In this document: positions 35,962 through 44,800 of the stretch, one piece after another
Numbering within the stretch: position 1 is the first letter of the stretch
Layout of the letters: each line of letters starts with the position of its first letter
Source: Robiginitalea sp. SC105
GTDB lineage: Bacteria; Bacteroidota; Bacteroidia; Flavobacteriales; Flavobacteriaceae
Reading direction: 5' to 3'
Length of the DNA stretch: 64,000 bases
Assembly (NCBI RefSeq): GCF_014243345.1
Contig: NZ_JACLZF010000001.1
Span: 1,550,268-1,614,267 of the forward strand
Notes under the pieces: model-generated
What the model was told of the DNA's origin: nothing
The model's input: the letters and a program-made list of their open reading frames with translations, nothing else
Databases searched by the model: none
Made by a program: the position numbers and the translations under genes

Positions 35962-35986
35962 GGGGGGCGGTCCTGGTAGCCCCCCC
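35962..35986. terminator. GC-rich hairpin between convergent valS and OMP genes
   Basis: GGGGGG (35962-35967) pairs with CCCCCC (35981-35986) 21 bp after the valS stop. No T-run on either side, so termination is only likely. It is preceded by a short GCAG/AAGC tetranucleotide repeat (35942-35961). Confidence 0.45.
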
Positions 35987-36006
35987 GATTGCTTATTGTG
36001 CCCGTG

Positions 36007-37155
36007 TTACCGGTTAAATGGGTCCTGTTTCTCCGGGTCCAGGGCTACACTGTTTCCGCCAAGCCGATAAATGACACCCACGTTGATCACGTAATCGGCA
36101 AAGGCAGCATCCCCGTTGCGGGGGTTCCCGGTTGCCTGCTCCGTTTCCAGGTCGGTAAGGCTCTGGGGCCGTTCGCGCCGAACGGCAAAGGGCACGCTGA
36201 GGTTCAGGGCAAGGGGACCCTTGGTGTAGCTGATCCCCGGGTCTATGGCCAGTACGTTCCCCGGCCTGCGGAAGCCCCCGCTGCCCCCGATCACATCCTC
36301 CACGGGCACCCCGTCGAAGCGGGCCCCGATCGATCCTGTGAATTCAGGGGAAAACGGGTGGCTCAATCCCAGCCGGAGGGAAAACTGGTCCGGTACGGAC
36401 ATGATCGCCTCGTTCTGCAGGATCGGGCTGAGGGTCTCCCGGAAGGTGCGCACCCCATTGGTCTCCCTGGGGTTGAACAGGTAGAAACCCCCTCCGTATA
36501 AGAAATACGACGGGCTGAGTTCCCGGTAAAACTGGAATTCCGCAGTAATGCCGAACCCGCCGTCCCCGGGCTGGATGGACTGGTCCACCGGCCGCACTTC
36601 CGGGCTTCCGTCCACCCCGACGTTATAAAAGATATCCGTTGCCTGGTAGTTGCCGGTAGGCAGTTTCATCCCCAGGGCGACGGCGATGTTGCCCTTGGGT
36701 AGGGCCGCGGGATCCAGCAGCCAGTATCCCACATTCCAGCGGATATCGGCCAGCCCCCTGGAAAAGGTGGTGTTCCGCTCTTCCCGGCCGTGTTCGTAAA
36801 GGGAGGACCGGGTATTGATTACCGTAGGCACTACCACACTGGCATACCACCGGTCCGTGATCCCATAGGTAAGGAAAAAGTCCCAGGCATGGGAATGGTT
36901 GATCACCTCCGTCTGGTTGGCAACCCGGTCCGGCTCCTCCTCCGTACCCCGGAAATGTCGGAAGGATTTGAAGTAGCGGTAGTTGGTGCCCAGCAAAACC
37001 GACCCGGCCGCCAGTACATTGCTTTCGGGATGGGCCCCGGAACAGCTCGAAAAATGCCGTATGGCCACGCACCCCTGGCTGGTACCCAGGGCAGGGAGCG
37101 TCAGGGAAATAAAAAACAGAACAGGAAAAAGGTATTTTGAATGGTCTTTACGCAT
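36007..37155 (-). CDS. Outer-membrane beta-barrel protein (transporter-like), unknown substrate
   Basis: 382 aa from ATG 37155 (RKDHSKYLFPVLFF signal peptide, cleavage near GTSQ). The mature protein begins GCVAIRHFSSCSG and then shows alternating amphipathic strands with aromatic girdles (WDFFLTYGITDRWYASVVVPTVINTRSS, GMKLPTGNYQATD, FSLRLGLSHPFSPEFTGSIGARFDGVP), the look of MetA-pathway/phenol-degradation-type outer-membrane barrels. No catalytic motif. It is transcribed divergently from the RprX-like kinase; the 217-bp spacer holds a GTTAA repeat array that might control both. Confidence 0.7.
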   Translation of the reverse strand: MRKDHSKYLFPVLFFISLTLPALGTSQGCVAIRHFSSCSGAHPESNVLAAGSVLLGTNYRYFKSFRHFRGTEEEPDRVANQTEVINHSHAWDFFLTYGITDRWYASVVVPTVINTRSSLYEHGREERNTTFSRGLADIRWNVGYWLLDPAALPKGNIAVALGMKLPTGNYQATDIFYNVGVDGSPEVRPVDQSIQPGDGGFGITAEFQFYRELSPSYFLYGGGFYLFNPRETNGVRTFRETLSPILQNEAIMSVPDQFSLRLGLSHPFSPEFTGSIGARFDGVPVEDVIGGSGGFRRPGNVLAIDPGISYTKGPLALNLSVPFAVRRERPQSLTDLETEQATGNPRNGDAAFADYVINVGVIYRLGGNSVALDPEKQDPFNR

Positions 37156-37282
37156 GCTGGTTTGTTTTAAGTTGGAATTCGAAGGATGTGGTTGGTACAT
37201 CCAATGGGTTGAACGTGGATAAAGTGCTAACTTTAACCGGGTCAAATCTAGGTGATGCAGGAGCTGCCGGCGGCTAGTAGCC

Positions 37283-37330
37283 GGTTAATGCGGTTAACGA
37301 AAGGTTAATGAAGTTAAACCCGGGTTAACG
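37283..37330 (+). promoter_or_regulatory. Array of five GTTAA direct repeats (putative response-regulator operator)
   Basis: GTTAA occurs at 37284, 37293, 37304, 37313 and 37324, a 9/11/9/11 spacing that places each motif on one DNA face at about one helical turn. Longer consensus GGTTAA(T/C)G. A sixth copy is inverted at ~37233-37240. OmpR-family regulators bind tandem repeats of about 10-bp spacing, and the array sits 45-90 bp before an HK/OmpR-type operon, so autoregulation is a natural guess. Confidence 0.55.
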
Positions 37331-37373
37331 GTTTTTCCCGTAAAGATTAATTCATCTTTTTTGTAACGTCATT

Positions 37374-38660
37374 TTGAACAGGAAGGTTCTCTTTATTGCG
37401 CTTTTTGTGATATCCATTGGCGGACTTGCCTTTGTCCAGTACCGCTACCTCAGGATAGGCCTGAGCCTGGCCCGCCTGCAATTTGGACAGCACATCGCGG
37501 ATGCCGGGGGGGATATCCGCAGCGGCCTGTACGGGAACAACCAGCTGACGTATTTGCTGGGGAGCGTCCTGGAGCGCGACAGCACCCGTTTTAACACGGG
37601 CCTCGACCATATGACGGACGCCTCGCGGCATTTCCTGGAGGACTACCTCCGGGAGAAACTGATCGACAATGAAATTGATGCGGACTTCACTTTTGAACTG
37701 ATGACACGGGATAGCAGCTATTACCTGACTTCTGCTGTCAATTCCAGTCGTCCCACGGACCGCCGGTTCGCCTATCCCATTGAACTGGAGGGATACCTTC
37801 CCATGCGGATAGGCCAGCGCCTGATCCTGCAGTTGCAGTTTGCGGACCTGACGACCTACTTCCTGTTGCAGCTCAACGGGCTTACCTTTCCCAGTCTGTT
37901 ATTCCTGGCGGGTATCCTGGTGGCGGTCCTTTGGGTCCTGCGGACCTATTACTGGCAGCAGCGCACCATCTCCACCACCCATGAGTTCATCAACAACCTC
38001 ACTCACGAATTGCGCACCCCGGTATTCTCCATCAGCCTGGCCGCCAAAATCCTGAAGGAAAAGGTGCCGGAAGAGCAAAAGGCCCTCACCGAGACCATCC
38101 TCCAGCAGACCGCACGCGTTTCCGGGCATATCGATCAGGTACTTGAACTCGGCAGCCTGGAACGCGCCTCGGCATCCATCCCCCTGGAACCTATCGACTT
38201 TGCACCTGCCCTGGGGGTGCTTTGCGAGCAATTCCGGTCCCTTTGCGAGCTGGAAGGAATCCCTTTTGAATTTGAGTTGCCCGATGGCCCGATTTTGCTG
38301 GACGGGTCGGTATTCCATCTGGAAAATACCGTGAACAACCTGCTGGATAATGCCCGCAAATATGGGAAGGGGAGCCCGGTGCACCTGTCGGCCCGGCGGC
38401 AATCCGGCCGCCTCCTGATTTCGGTGAGCGACCAGGGTCCGGGCATGGCGGCGGAGGAAAAATCGAGGATTTTCAAAAAATACTACCGGATCACGGAAGG
38501 CGACCGGCAGGACGTCCGGGGGTATGGCCTGGGCCTGAGCTATGTCAAAACCGTAATCGACCGGCACCGGGGCACTATCCGGGTAAAAAGCCAGCCGGGC
38601 AGGGGAACGGAAATAACAGTTGAATTACCACTACGCAATCATGGAGAACAATCAATATAA
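37374..38660 (+). CDS. Sensor histidine kinase, RprX-like
   Basis: 428 aa. Two membrane helices (RKVLFIALFVISIGGLAF near residue 3 and SLLFLAGILVAVLWVLRTYYW near 175) flank a ~150-residue periplasmic sensor. HisKA has H211 in NNLTHELRTPVFSISLA; HATPase_c has NNLLDNARKYGKGS, SDQGPGMA and GYGLGLSYVK. Start is TTG 37374; no ATG is available and the hydrophobic helix follows at once. The stop overlaps the response-regulator start by 20 bp. Pair architecture resembles Bacteroides RprX/RprY; the signal is unknown. Confidence 0.92.
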   Translation: MNRKVLFIALFVISIGGLAFVQYRYLRIGLSLARLQFGQHIADAGGDIRSGLYGNNQLTYLLGSVLERDSTRFNTGLDHMTDASRHFLEDYLREKLIDNEIDADFTFELMTRDSSYYLTSAVNSSRPTDRRFAYPIELEGYLPMRIGQRLILQLQFADLTTYFLLQLNGLTFPSLLFLAGILVAVLWVLRTYYWQQRTISTTHEFINNLTHELRTPVFSISLAAKILKEKVPEEQKALTETILQQTARVSGHIDQVLELGSLERASASIPLEPIDFAPALGVLCEQFRSLCELEGIPFEFELPDGPILLDGSVFHLENTVNNLLDNARKYGKGSPVHLSARRQSGRLLISVSDQGPGMAAEEKSRIFKKYYRITEGDRQDVRGYGLGLSYVKTVIDRHRGTIRVKSQPGRGTEITVELPLRNHGEQSI

Positions 38661-39348
38661 ACTGCTGTTGGTGGAGGACGACACCTCCCTGGGCTACCTG
38701 CTGACGGAATACCTCGGGATGAAAGGTTTCGAGCTTCGCTGGATACAGGCCCCGGAGGAGGTAATGCCCTTGCTGGAACAACGTGCCTTTGACCTGCTGA
38801 TCCTGGATGTAATGATGCCGGGGAAGGACGGTTTTACGCTGGGGAGGGAGATCCATGAGCGCTTTCCGGGCCTGCCGTTCATTTTCCTGACGGCCCGCTC
38901 CATGAAAATCGATGTGCTCAAGGGCTTTTCCGTGGGAGCGGTGGACTACCTGAAAAAACCCATTGACGAGGAAGAACTCGTGGTGCGGATCGAGGCACTC
39001 CTGTCCCGCCTGGAAACCACCTCCGGCCAGGAACCCCATACCGTGCAGCAGCTCGGACGGTATACCTTCGACAGCCTGAACCAGAAGCTGGAGTTTGAGG
39101 GGGAAGAGCTTTCCCTGACCAACCGGGAAAGCGAATTGCTGGCCTACCTGGCGCGGAACAGCAACCGTCTGTGCACCCACGGGGAAATCCTCAAGCGCAT
39201 CTGGGGCCGCAACGATTATTTCAACCGGAAAAGCCTCAACGTATTCATCACCCGGCTGCGGAAATTGCTGGAACGGGACGCCTCACTGAAAATAGAGAAT
39301 ATCCACGGACAGGGATTTATCTTCCGGATGCCTGCCAACGGCGATTAA
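38641..39348 (+). CDS. OmpR-family response regulator, RprY-like
   Basis: 235 aa. Receiver: KLLLVEDDTSLGYLL, phospho-acceptor D56 in LLILDVMMPGKDG, FLTARS and KKPIDEEEL. C-terminal winged helix: LTNRESELLAYLARNSNRLCTHGEILKRIWG and KSLNVFITRLRKLL. ATG 38641 (ENNQYKL) is chosen over a start at 38620. It is co-translated with the kinase and is the likely reader of the GTTAA array upstream. Confidence 0.95.
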   Translation: MENNQYKLLLVEDDTSLGYLLTEYLGMKGFELRWIQAPEEVMPLLEQRAFDLLILDVMMPGKDGFTLGREIHERFPGLPFIFLTARSMKIDVLKGFSVGAVDYLKKPIDEEELVVRIEALLSRLETTSGQEPHTVQQLGRYTFDSLNQKLEFEGEELSLTNRESELLAYLARNSNRLCTHGEILKRIWGRNDYFNRKSLNVFITRLRKLLERDASLKIENIHGQGFIFRMPANGD

Positions 39349-39418
39349 TGTCGTATGCGCCCCTCCAATTCATCCCGGAGCCTGTCGGGATTCCGTATTT
39401 TTGAAAAAAAAAAATACG

Positions 39419-40054
39419 ATGAAAAAGACATGGATATTCCTCCTGGCTGCGCTGGCGCTCGGCTGCAGCACGGACGAAAAGGAAACAGCAACGGAATCTG
39501 CGCCCGAGGCGCGCACCCAAATCCCGGATGCGAATTTTGAATCTGCGCTGGTGGACCTGGACCTGGACGACCAGGTGGATGGGAGCGTCGCTACGGCATC
39601 CATTGAATTTATCACCTTCCTGAACGTGGATAACCGCGGCATATCGGACCTGAGTGGAATATCCGGATTCCGGGACCTGGTGAACCTTTCGGTCCGGGGG
39701 AATTCCCTTACGGGCCTCGATGTCTCATCCAATACCTCCCTACTCTTTATCTGGGCAGAGGACAACGCGCTTACTTCCCTGACTATCGGGGTTAACCCGG
39801 AAATTGAAAAGGTCGGGCTCTCGGGGAACGACCTGGCGTCCCTGAACCTCGAAGCCTATACCCAGCTGCAATTGCTGACCCTCGCCGATAACCGGCTTGG
39901 GACCCTTGATGTATCCATGTGCCCGGATCTCATTACACTGTCCGCCGAGGGTAACCCCCTGGAATGTATCAGGGTCAGCCCCTCCCAGCTGGCCAGCATC
40001 CCGGCCGGCTGGACGAGCGACCCGGAGGATACCTACAGCGAAAACTGTCCGTAG
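39419..40054 (+). CDS. Leucine-rich-repeat lipoprotein
   Basis: 211 aa from ATG 39419. Lipobox LALGC with STDEKET after the cysteine. Residues ~60-190 hold about six irregular LRR units (FRDLVNLSVRGNSLTGLDVSSN, EIEKVGLSGNDLASLNL, QLQLLTLADNRLGTLDVS), ending in the cap PLECIRVSPSQL seen in Bacteroidota LRR/BspA-type proteins. Likely anchored in the outer membrane and a protein-binding module. TATTTTTG (39396-39403) is an exact -7 element. 70 bp after the response-regulator gene. Confidence 0.85.
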   Translation: MKKTWIFLLAALALGCSTDEKETATESAPEARTQIPDANFESALVDLDLDDQVDGSVATASIEFITFLNVDNRGISDLSGISGFRDLVNLSVRGNSLTGLDVSSNTSLLFIWAEDNALTSLTIGVNPEIEKVGLSGNDLASLNLEAYTQLQLLTLADNRLGTLDVSMCPDLITLSAEGNPLECIRVSPSQLASIPAGWTSDPEDTYSENCP

Positions 40055-40124
40055 GCGGGAGTAACTTTGCCCCTCCCGGGCCCCATTCGCCCCAGTCCCG
40101 GAGCTACGTGGTCTTGTCCGCGAT

Positions 40125-42242
40125 TTAATCTGTCATCAGGCTGATCGCAAAACCGCCCCCCGGTGCCAGGTGGAATGTCCTGGTGGTTTCTGCGGTGATT
40201 TCCGCTTCCTCGATGGCGAGGGCTGTCGGGTTATCCCGGTAGTGGGCATCTGCCGCGTCCCGGTAGATCCGGGCCCTGTAGGTTTTACCCGGTTCCAGGA
40301 AACCGAAGTCCACCGTTAATTCCCGCTCGTTCTCATCCGTGATGCCGCCCACAAACCAGTTGCCGGTGCCGCGCTCCTCCCGGGCGATGGCCACAAAGTC
40401 CCCAACTTCCCCGTCGAGGACCCGGCTCTGTTCCCAATCCACACCCACATCGCGGATAAATTGCAGGGCCGGCTGGCCCGCGTAGTTTTCGGGCAGGTCA
40501 CAGGCCATCTGTACCGGACTGTAGATCACTACGTACAGGGCGAGCTGCTGGGCCAGGGTCGTGTTGACCTGGTTGTTTGCACGGGTGGGCAGGGCAATAT
40601 CAAAAACCCCCGGGGTAAAGTCGATGGGACCGGCGAGCATCCTCGTGAAAGCGACGATGGGCAGGTGCTCCGGGGGGTTGCCCCCGTCGGTCGCCCAGGC
40701 GTTGAATTCCTGGCCCCGCAGCCCTTCCCGGGCTATGGCATTCGGGTAGGTACGCCTCAGCCCGGTGGCCTTGATGGGCTCGTGGGCATTGATGGCTACC
40801 TGGTAACCGGCGGCGGTTTCCAGTACCTTGCGGTAGTGGTTCACCATCCACTGCCCGTGGTGGTATTCCCCTTTGGGGATGATTTTCCCCACATAGCCCG
40901 TTTTAACCGTATGCATACCGTACTCCTGCATCAGCTCGTAGGCTGCTTCCATCTGCTGCTCGTACGTCCTGGGGGCCGCGCTCGTCTCGTGGTGCATGAT
41001 CATCTCCACCCCTTTTTCCCTGGCATACCGGTTTACTTCGGCGATATCAAAATCCGCATACGGGGTCACGAAATCGAAAACCCCTTCGCGGTCCTCAAAC
41101 CCGATCCAGTGGTCCCAGCCGGTATTCCAGCCCTCGACCAGGACCCCCCCGAATCCGTTTTCGGCAGCAAAATCAATATACTTTTTCGTGTTTTCGGTAG
41201 TGGCCCCGTGCTTGGAGCTGGTCTGCTCGTTCCCCAGGGTGGAGAAAGTGTTCATGTCCTGGGTGGCCTCCATGTCCCAGGTAGACAGTCCCAGGTGCAT
41301 TTCCCACCAGATCCCAACATATTTCATGGGTGTAAACCAGGGGATGTCACCGAGTTTGTTGGGTTCATTCAGGTTTTCGATCAGTCGGGATTCAATCAGG
41401 TCACCGGCCCGGTCACCGATCTGTACCGTCCGCCAGGGGGTGTGGAATGGCAGTTTCCTGCTAACCTTGTACCCGTGCCGGTCGGATCCCACCAGTCCGC
41501 TGGTCAGGGTCAGGGATTCCGGGTCCACTTTCAGGGTCATCCCTGCATAGTCCGTCAGGTCGGCTTCGTGGAAGGCCAGGTGCAGCCCCTCGTCCGTCCT
41601 GAGCGTCACTGGTGTATTGACCGCATTCACGGGGATATAGGTGGCAGCCAGGTCCTCGTTGTCCCTTTTTGAAATCGCGTCAATTCCGGAGACACGGGTG
41701 GTATTGTACCGGTGTTCGTAAATATCCCAGTCGCCCGGGATCCACCAGGCCGTGTGGTCTCCGGTAAGCCGGAACTCTGTCTGTTCGTCCTGTATTTTCA
41801 GGCTGTCTGTCCCTTCCCAGGCCGGGAACTCATACCGGAAGCCTATGCCGTCTTCGAAGGCGCGGAACCGGATTTTCAATTCCCGGCCGGGAGCCTTGGT
41901 TTCCTTCAAAGTAAACAGCATTTCGTTATAACGGTTTCGGACCTCGCGTTGTTCGCCCCAGGGCATCTCCCAGGTTTCGTCCTCTGAGCCGGTCTGCCAA
42001 CCCGTGATTTCAAAACCGGAACGCAGGGGCGGCTGACCCACGAGTTCAAAGCCCAGGGCGGAGGTATCCAGGACCACTTCTCCGTTGTGCAGGACCCGGT
42101 AATAAGGCACACCCGCCTCCGTCAGCCCAAATTCGACCTGGTTGGTGAGCTCGGGGGAGCGGACAATGGCTTCCTGGTCCTTCTGGGAGCAGGATCCGAA
42201 AATCAGGGGCAGCGTTAGGAAAAGAAGGGAATATTTTTTCAT
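40125..42242 (-). CDS. Glycoside hydrolase family 97 (alpha-glucosidase, SusB-like), lipoprotein
   Basis: 705 aa. Signal peptide and lipobox IFGSC; the next residues SQKDQE resemble the QKDDE-type export signal of surface lipoproteins. N-terminal beta-sandwich (FELVGQPPLRSGFEITG), a TIM barrel with WWEMHLGLSTW, GGVLVEGWNTGWD, INAHEPIKATGLRRTYPN and AREGLRGQEFN; the two Glu-containing motifs fit the inverting branch (SusB E439 and E508 equivalents). A C-terminal beta domain completes the GH97 layout. It hydrolyses alpha-glucosides. No susC/susD-like partners are nearby. ATG 42242 gives the signal peptide. Confidence 0.95.
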   Translation of the reverse strand: MKKYSLLFLTLPLIFGSCSQKDQEAIVRSPELTNQVEFGLTEAGVPYYRVLHNGEVVLDTSALGFELVGQPPLRSGFEITGWQTGSEDETWEMPWGEQREVRNRYNEMLFTLKETKAPGRELKIRFRAFEDGIGFRYEFPAWEGTDSLKIQDEQTEFRLTGDHTAWWIPGDWDIYEHRYNTTRVSGIDAISKRDNEDLAATYIPVNAVNTPVTLRTDEGLHLAFHEADLTDYAGMTLKVDPESLTLTSGLVGSDRHGYKVSRKLPFHTPWRTVQIGDRAGDLIESRLIENLNEPNKLGDIPWFTPMKYVGIWWEMHLGLSTWDMEATQDMNTFSTLGNEQTSSKHGATTENTKKYIDFAAENGFGGVLVEGWNTGWDHWIGFEDREGVFDFVTPYADFDIAEVNRYAREKGVEMIMHHETSAAPRTYEQQMEAAYELMQEYGMHTVKTGYVGKIIPKGEYHHGQWMVNHYRKVLETAAGYQVAINAHEPIKATGLRRTYPNAIAREGLRGQEFNAWATDGGNPPEHLPIVAFTRMLAGPIDFTPGVFDIALPTRANNQVNTTLAQQLALYVVIYSPVQMACDLPENYAGQPALQFIRDVGVDWEQSRVLDGEVGDFVAIAREERGTGNWFVGGITDENERELTVDFGFLEPGKTYRARIYRDAADAHYRDNPTALAIEEAEITAETTRTFHLAPGGGFAISLMTD

Positions 42243-42391
42243 GGATACAGGATTAAGACTTTGATGATGCATTTATGGGTAACCCACCCGCATAAGTTAT
42301 AGAATTTAGTGGAGAATTGCAGCCAGCCATACCGGACAGGTATCGTCCGAGTCGGACGGATTTCCTATTTTTATGGCAAACCAGCAGACTG

Positions 42392-43660
42392 ATGGAAGCA
42401 TACGCCTCGGCCCTGTTATATGCCATCCCTTTTTTCCTGTTGCTCATGGCTGTGGAAATCGCCTACGGCGCCTGGACCCGGAAACAACACTACCGGGTGA
42501 TGGATACGGTCAGCAGTATTTCCTCCGGCCTCACCAATGTGGTCAAGGATTCCCTGGGCCTGGTATTTGTCCTGATTTCCTACCCCTACCTGCTCGAACA
42601 CCTTGCCCTGTTCCAGGTGGAAGCCGGGTGGGCCGTCTGGCTGATCGCCTTCCTGGCCATCGATTTTGCGGGCTACTGGAACCACCGGCTGAGCCATCGC
42701 GTAAACCTGTTCTGGAACCAGCATGTCATCCATCACAGCAGCGAGGAATTCAACCTTGCATGCGCCCTGCGGCAACCCATATCCAACCTGGTGGGGTACT
42801 TTTCCCTGTTGCTGCTGCCCGCCGCCCTGCTCGGGGTGCCCGAACAGGTAATTGCCATCCTGGCACCCCTCCACCTGTTCGCCCAGTTTTGGTACCACAC
42901 CCAACATATCGGCAAAATGGGATGGCTGGAATACGTAATCGTCACCCCGTCCCAGCACCGGGTGCACCATGCGATCAACCCGGAATACATCGATAAAAAC
43001 CTGGGGCAGATCCTCTGTGTCTGGGACCGGATGTTCGGCACCTTCCAGGAGGAACTGCCGGAGGTGCCCCCCCAGTACGGCGTACTGAAGCCGGCGGCCA
43101 CCTGGAACCCCATCCTCATCAATTTCCAGCATTTATGGCGGCTTGTGCAGGATGCCTGGAGGACCCGCAGCCTTAGGGACAAACTGCGTATTTGGTTTAT
43201 GCCAACCGGCTGGCGACCGGCGGATGTCGCAAGCCTGTATCCCCGGGAGGTGATTACCGACGTTTACCATTTCAGGCGCTATGATACGCCGGCCGGTCCG
43301 CTTTTCAGGGGGTATGTTATTTTTCAACTGGCCGTCACCCTGTTATTGCTCGTCTTTATGTTCTACAATTTCGGGCAGATCGGGACCGAGGGCCTGCTAT
43401 ATTGCGGTGCGATGCTCTTTGCCGGGATATACGGGTATACCTCCCTGATGGACGGAAAGCCCTTTGCCGCCTGGGTTGAGGTCGGGCGCGCCCTGGTGGG
43501 GGGGTGGCTCATCTTCCAAACCGGCGATTGGTTTGGCCTTGACGCCTTTTGGGAATACGGGAGCCTGGCCGTGGCGGCCTATTTTGGCATTACCCTGACA
43601 GGCGGGATCTATTTCGGAGGCCTGGCCGGCCATCGGAGGGACTCTCCCCTGGCGTACTGA
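42392..43660 (+). CDS. Sterol desaturase/fatty acid hydroxylase family membrane protein
   Basis: 422 aa from ATG 42392 (EAYASALLYAIPFFLLL). The histidine clusters are NHRLSH, HVIHHSSE and QHRVHHA, the eight-His di-iron signature of the family, in a multi-helix membrane protein. After ~residue 300 there is an extra ~120-residue segment with four more hydrophobic helices, not part of the basic fold but known in a flavobacterial subgroup. Substrate (lipid or sterol-like) unknown. Divergent from the GH97 gene; followed by a creatininase-family gene 27 bp on. Confidence 0.9.
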   Translation: MEAYASALLYAIPFFLLLMAVEIAYGAWTRKQHYRVMDTVSSISSGLTNVVKDSLGLVFVLISYPYLLEHLALFQVEAGWAVWLIAFLAIDFAGYWNHRLSHRVNLFWNQHVIHHSSEEFNLACALRQPISNLVGYFSLLLLPAALLGVPEQVIAILAPLHLFAQFWYHTQHIGKMGWLEYVIVTPSQHRVHHAINPEYIDKNLGQILCVWDRMFGTFQEELPEVPPQYGVLKPAATWNPILINFQHLWRLVQDAWRTRSLRDKLRIWFMPTGWRPADVASLYPREVITDVYHFRRYDTPAGPLFRGYVIFQLAVTLLLLVFMFYNFGQIGTEGLLYCGAMLFAGIYGYTSLMDGKPFAAWVEVGRALVGGWLIFQTGDWFGLDAFWEYGSLAVAAYFGITLTGGIYFGGLAGHRRDSPLAY

Positions 43661-43687
43661 AAAACTTAATCCTTTATACGAAACTTT

Positions 43688-44449
43688 ATGCGACCTTATA
43701 TCCTTGCGGAAACCAACTGGAAAGCCCTGCAGGAACACCGATTCGACGTGGCTGTGCTCCCATGGGGGGCCACGGAAGCCCACAATTACCACCTTCCCTA
43801 TGGCACGGACAACTACGAGGCGGATGCCCTGGCTGCAGCTGCTGCGGAATATGCCTGGAATAAGGGGGGCAAGGTGGTGGTCCTGCCCACCATCCCTTTC
43901 GGGGTGAATACCGGACAGGCGGATATCTACCTGGATATGAACCTGAACCCGACCACCCAGCTGGCCATCCTCGACGATGTCGCTGCCACCCTCTGCCGCC
44001 ACCAGGTGCGCAAACTGGTCGTTTTCAACAGCCATGGAGGCAATAATTTCAAGGCCCTCCTGCGGGAACTCGGGCTTCGGTACCCCCAACTGTTCGTCTG
44101 TATGACGAACTGGTTCCAGGCCATGGACCGGGAGGCGTATTTTGAAGCGGCTGGCGACCATGCCGATGAGGCGGAAACCAGCCTGATGCTGCACCTGCGG
44201 CCCGACCTGGTGCTTCCGGCGGATGCGTGGGGCAGCGGGGCTTCCCGCAGGTTTCGTATCGGGGGGTTGAACCAGGGATGGGCCTGGGCCGAGCGCAAGT
44301 GGTCGCAGGTAAGCGAAGACACGGGGGTAGGGGACCCGGCGGCTGCCACGGCGGAAAAGGGGGCGCGGTTTTTCAGGGATGTGTCGGAAAAGATCGGGGA
44401 GTTCCTGCTGGAATTATCCATGGCTGACCCGGCGGACCTGTATGAGTAA
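43688..44449 (+). CDS. Creatininase family amidohydrolase
   Basis: 253 aa. LPWGATEAHNYHLPYGTDNYEAD carries the family metal ligands (Glu/His and Asp), PTIPFGVNTGQ follows the pattern, VFNSHGGNNFKALLRELG supplies His, and GDHADEAETSLMLHL the last Glu. Members open lactam rings (creatininase, MftE, FAPy deformylase); the substrate here is unclear. Close spacing suggests the same transcript as the membrane di-iron protein. Confidence 0.92.
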   Translation: MRPYILAETNWKALQEHRFDVAVLPWGATEAHNYHLPYGTDNYEADALAAAAAEYAWNKGGKVVVLPTIPFGVNTGQADIYLDMNLNPTTQLAILDDVAATLCRHQVRKLVVFNSHGGNNFKALLRELGLRYPQLFVCMTNWFQAMDREAYFEAAGDHADEAETSLMLHLRPDLVLPADAWGSGASRRFRIGGLNQGWAWAERKWSQVSEDTGVGDPAAATAEKGARFFRDVSEKIGEFLLELSMADPADLYE

Positions 44450-44458
44450 TTCCGTGGT

Positions 44459-44476
44459 CCGGGGTATCCACCCCGG
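44459..44476. terminator. Hairpin between convergent creatininase and ACBP genes
   Basis: A 7-bp stem CCGGGGT / ACCCCGG (44459-44465 with 44470-44476) with a 4-nt loop, 10 bp after the creatininase stop. No T-run, so moderate support. Confidence 0.5.
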
Positions 44477-44536
44477 CTACAGGTAACTTTGTTGCGGGTA
44501 ACATTCATGCGGCCCGGAGCGGTGTGCCGCCGCCGG

Positions 44537-44800
44537 TCATTCCAGGGGCAATTCCTTGTCGACCAGGTCGATGTACGCCTGCATGGCCTCTTCCGGTGTG
44601 ACGTTCCTGGCCTGGATCAGTGCATTCGACTTAAAGGCATTTATAAGCGGCTTTTTACTTCCCGGATGGCTGAAATCCTTGTTGGCAATCCGGTAATAGG
44701 CGTAGAGCTTCAACAGGAAGTCCGCGGGCAGAGGGCGGGTATAGCTGTTGACCCTGGCAACGGCTTCCCGGAAGCGGGTATGGAGCGGATCACTGGTCAT
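44537..44800 (-). CDS. Acyl-CoA-binding protein
   Basis: 87 aa, the standard ACBP length, from ATG 44800. Conserved four-helix core: FREAVARVNSYTRPLPADFLLKLYAYYRIANKDF, KKPLINAFKSNALIQARNVTPEEAMQAYIDLV. The usual KWDAW is changed to KSNALIQAR, as in bacterial members. It binds long-chain acyl-CoA in the cytosol. Last cistron of the rsfS-ftsH-LUD-cdsA-psd operon, overlapping psd by 11 bp, which links it to phospholipid synthesis. Confidence 0.9.
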   Translation of the reverse strand: MTSDPLHTRFREAVARVNSYTRPLPADFLLKLYAYYRIANKDFSHPGSKKPLINAFKSNALIQARNVTPEEAMQAYIDLVDKELPLE

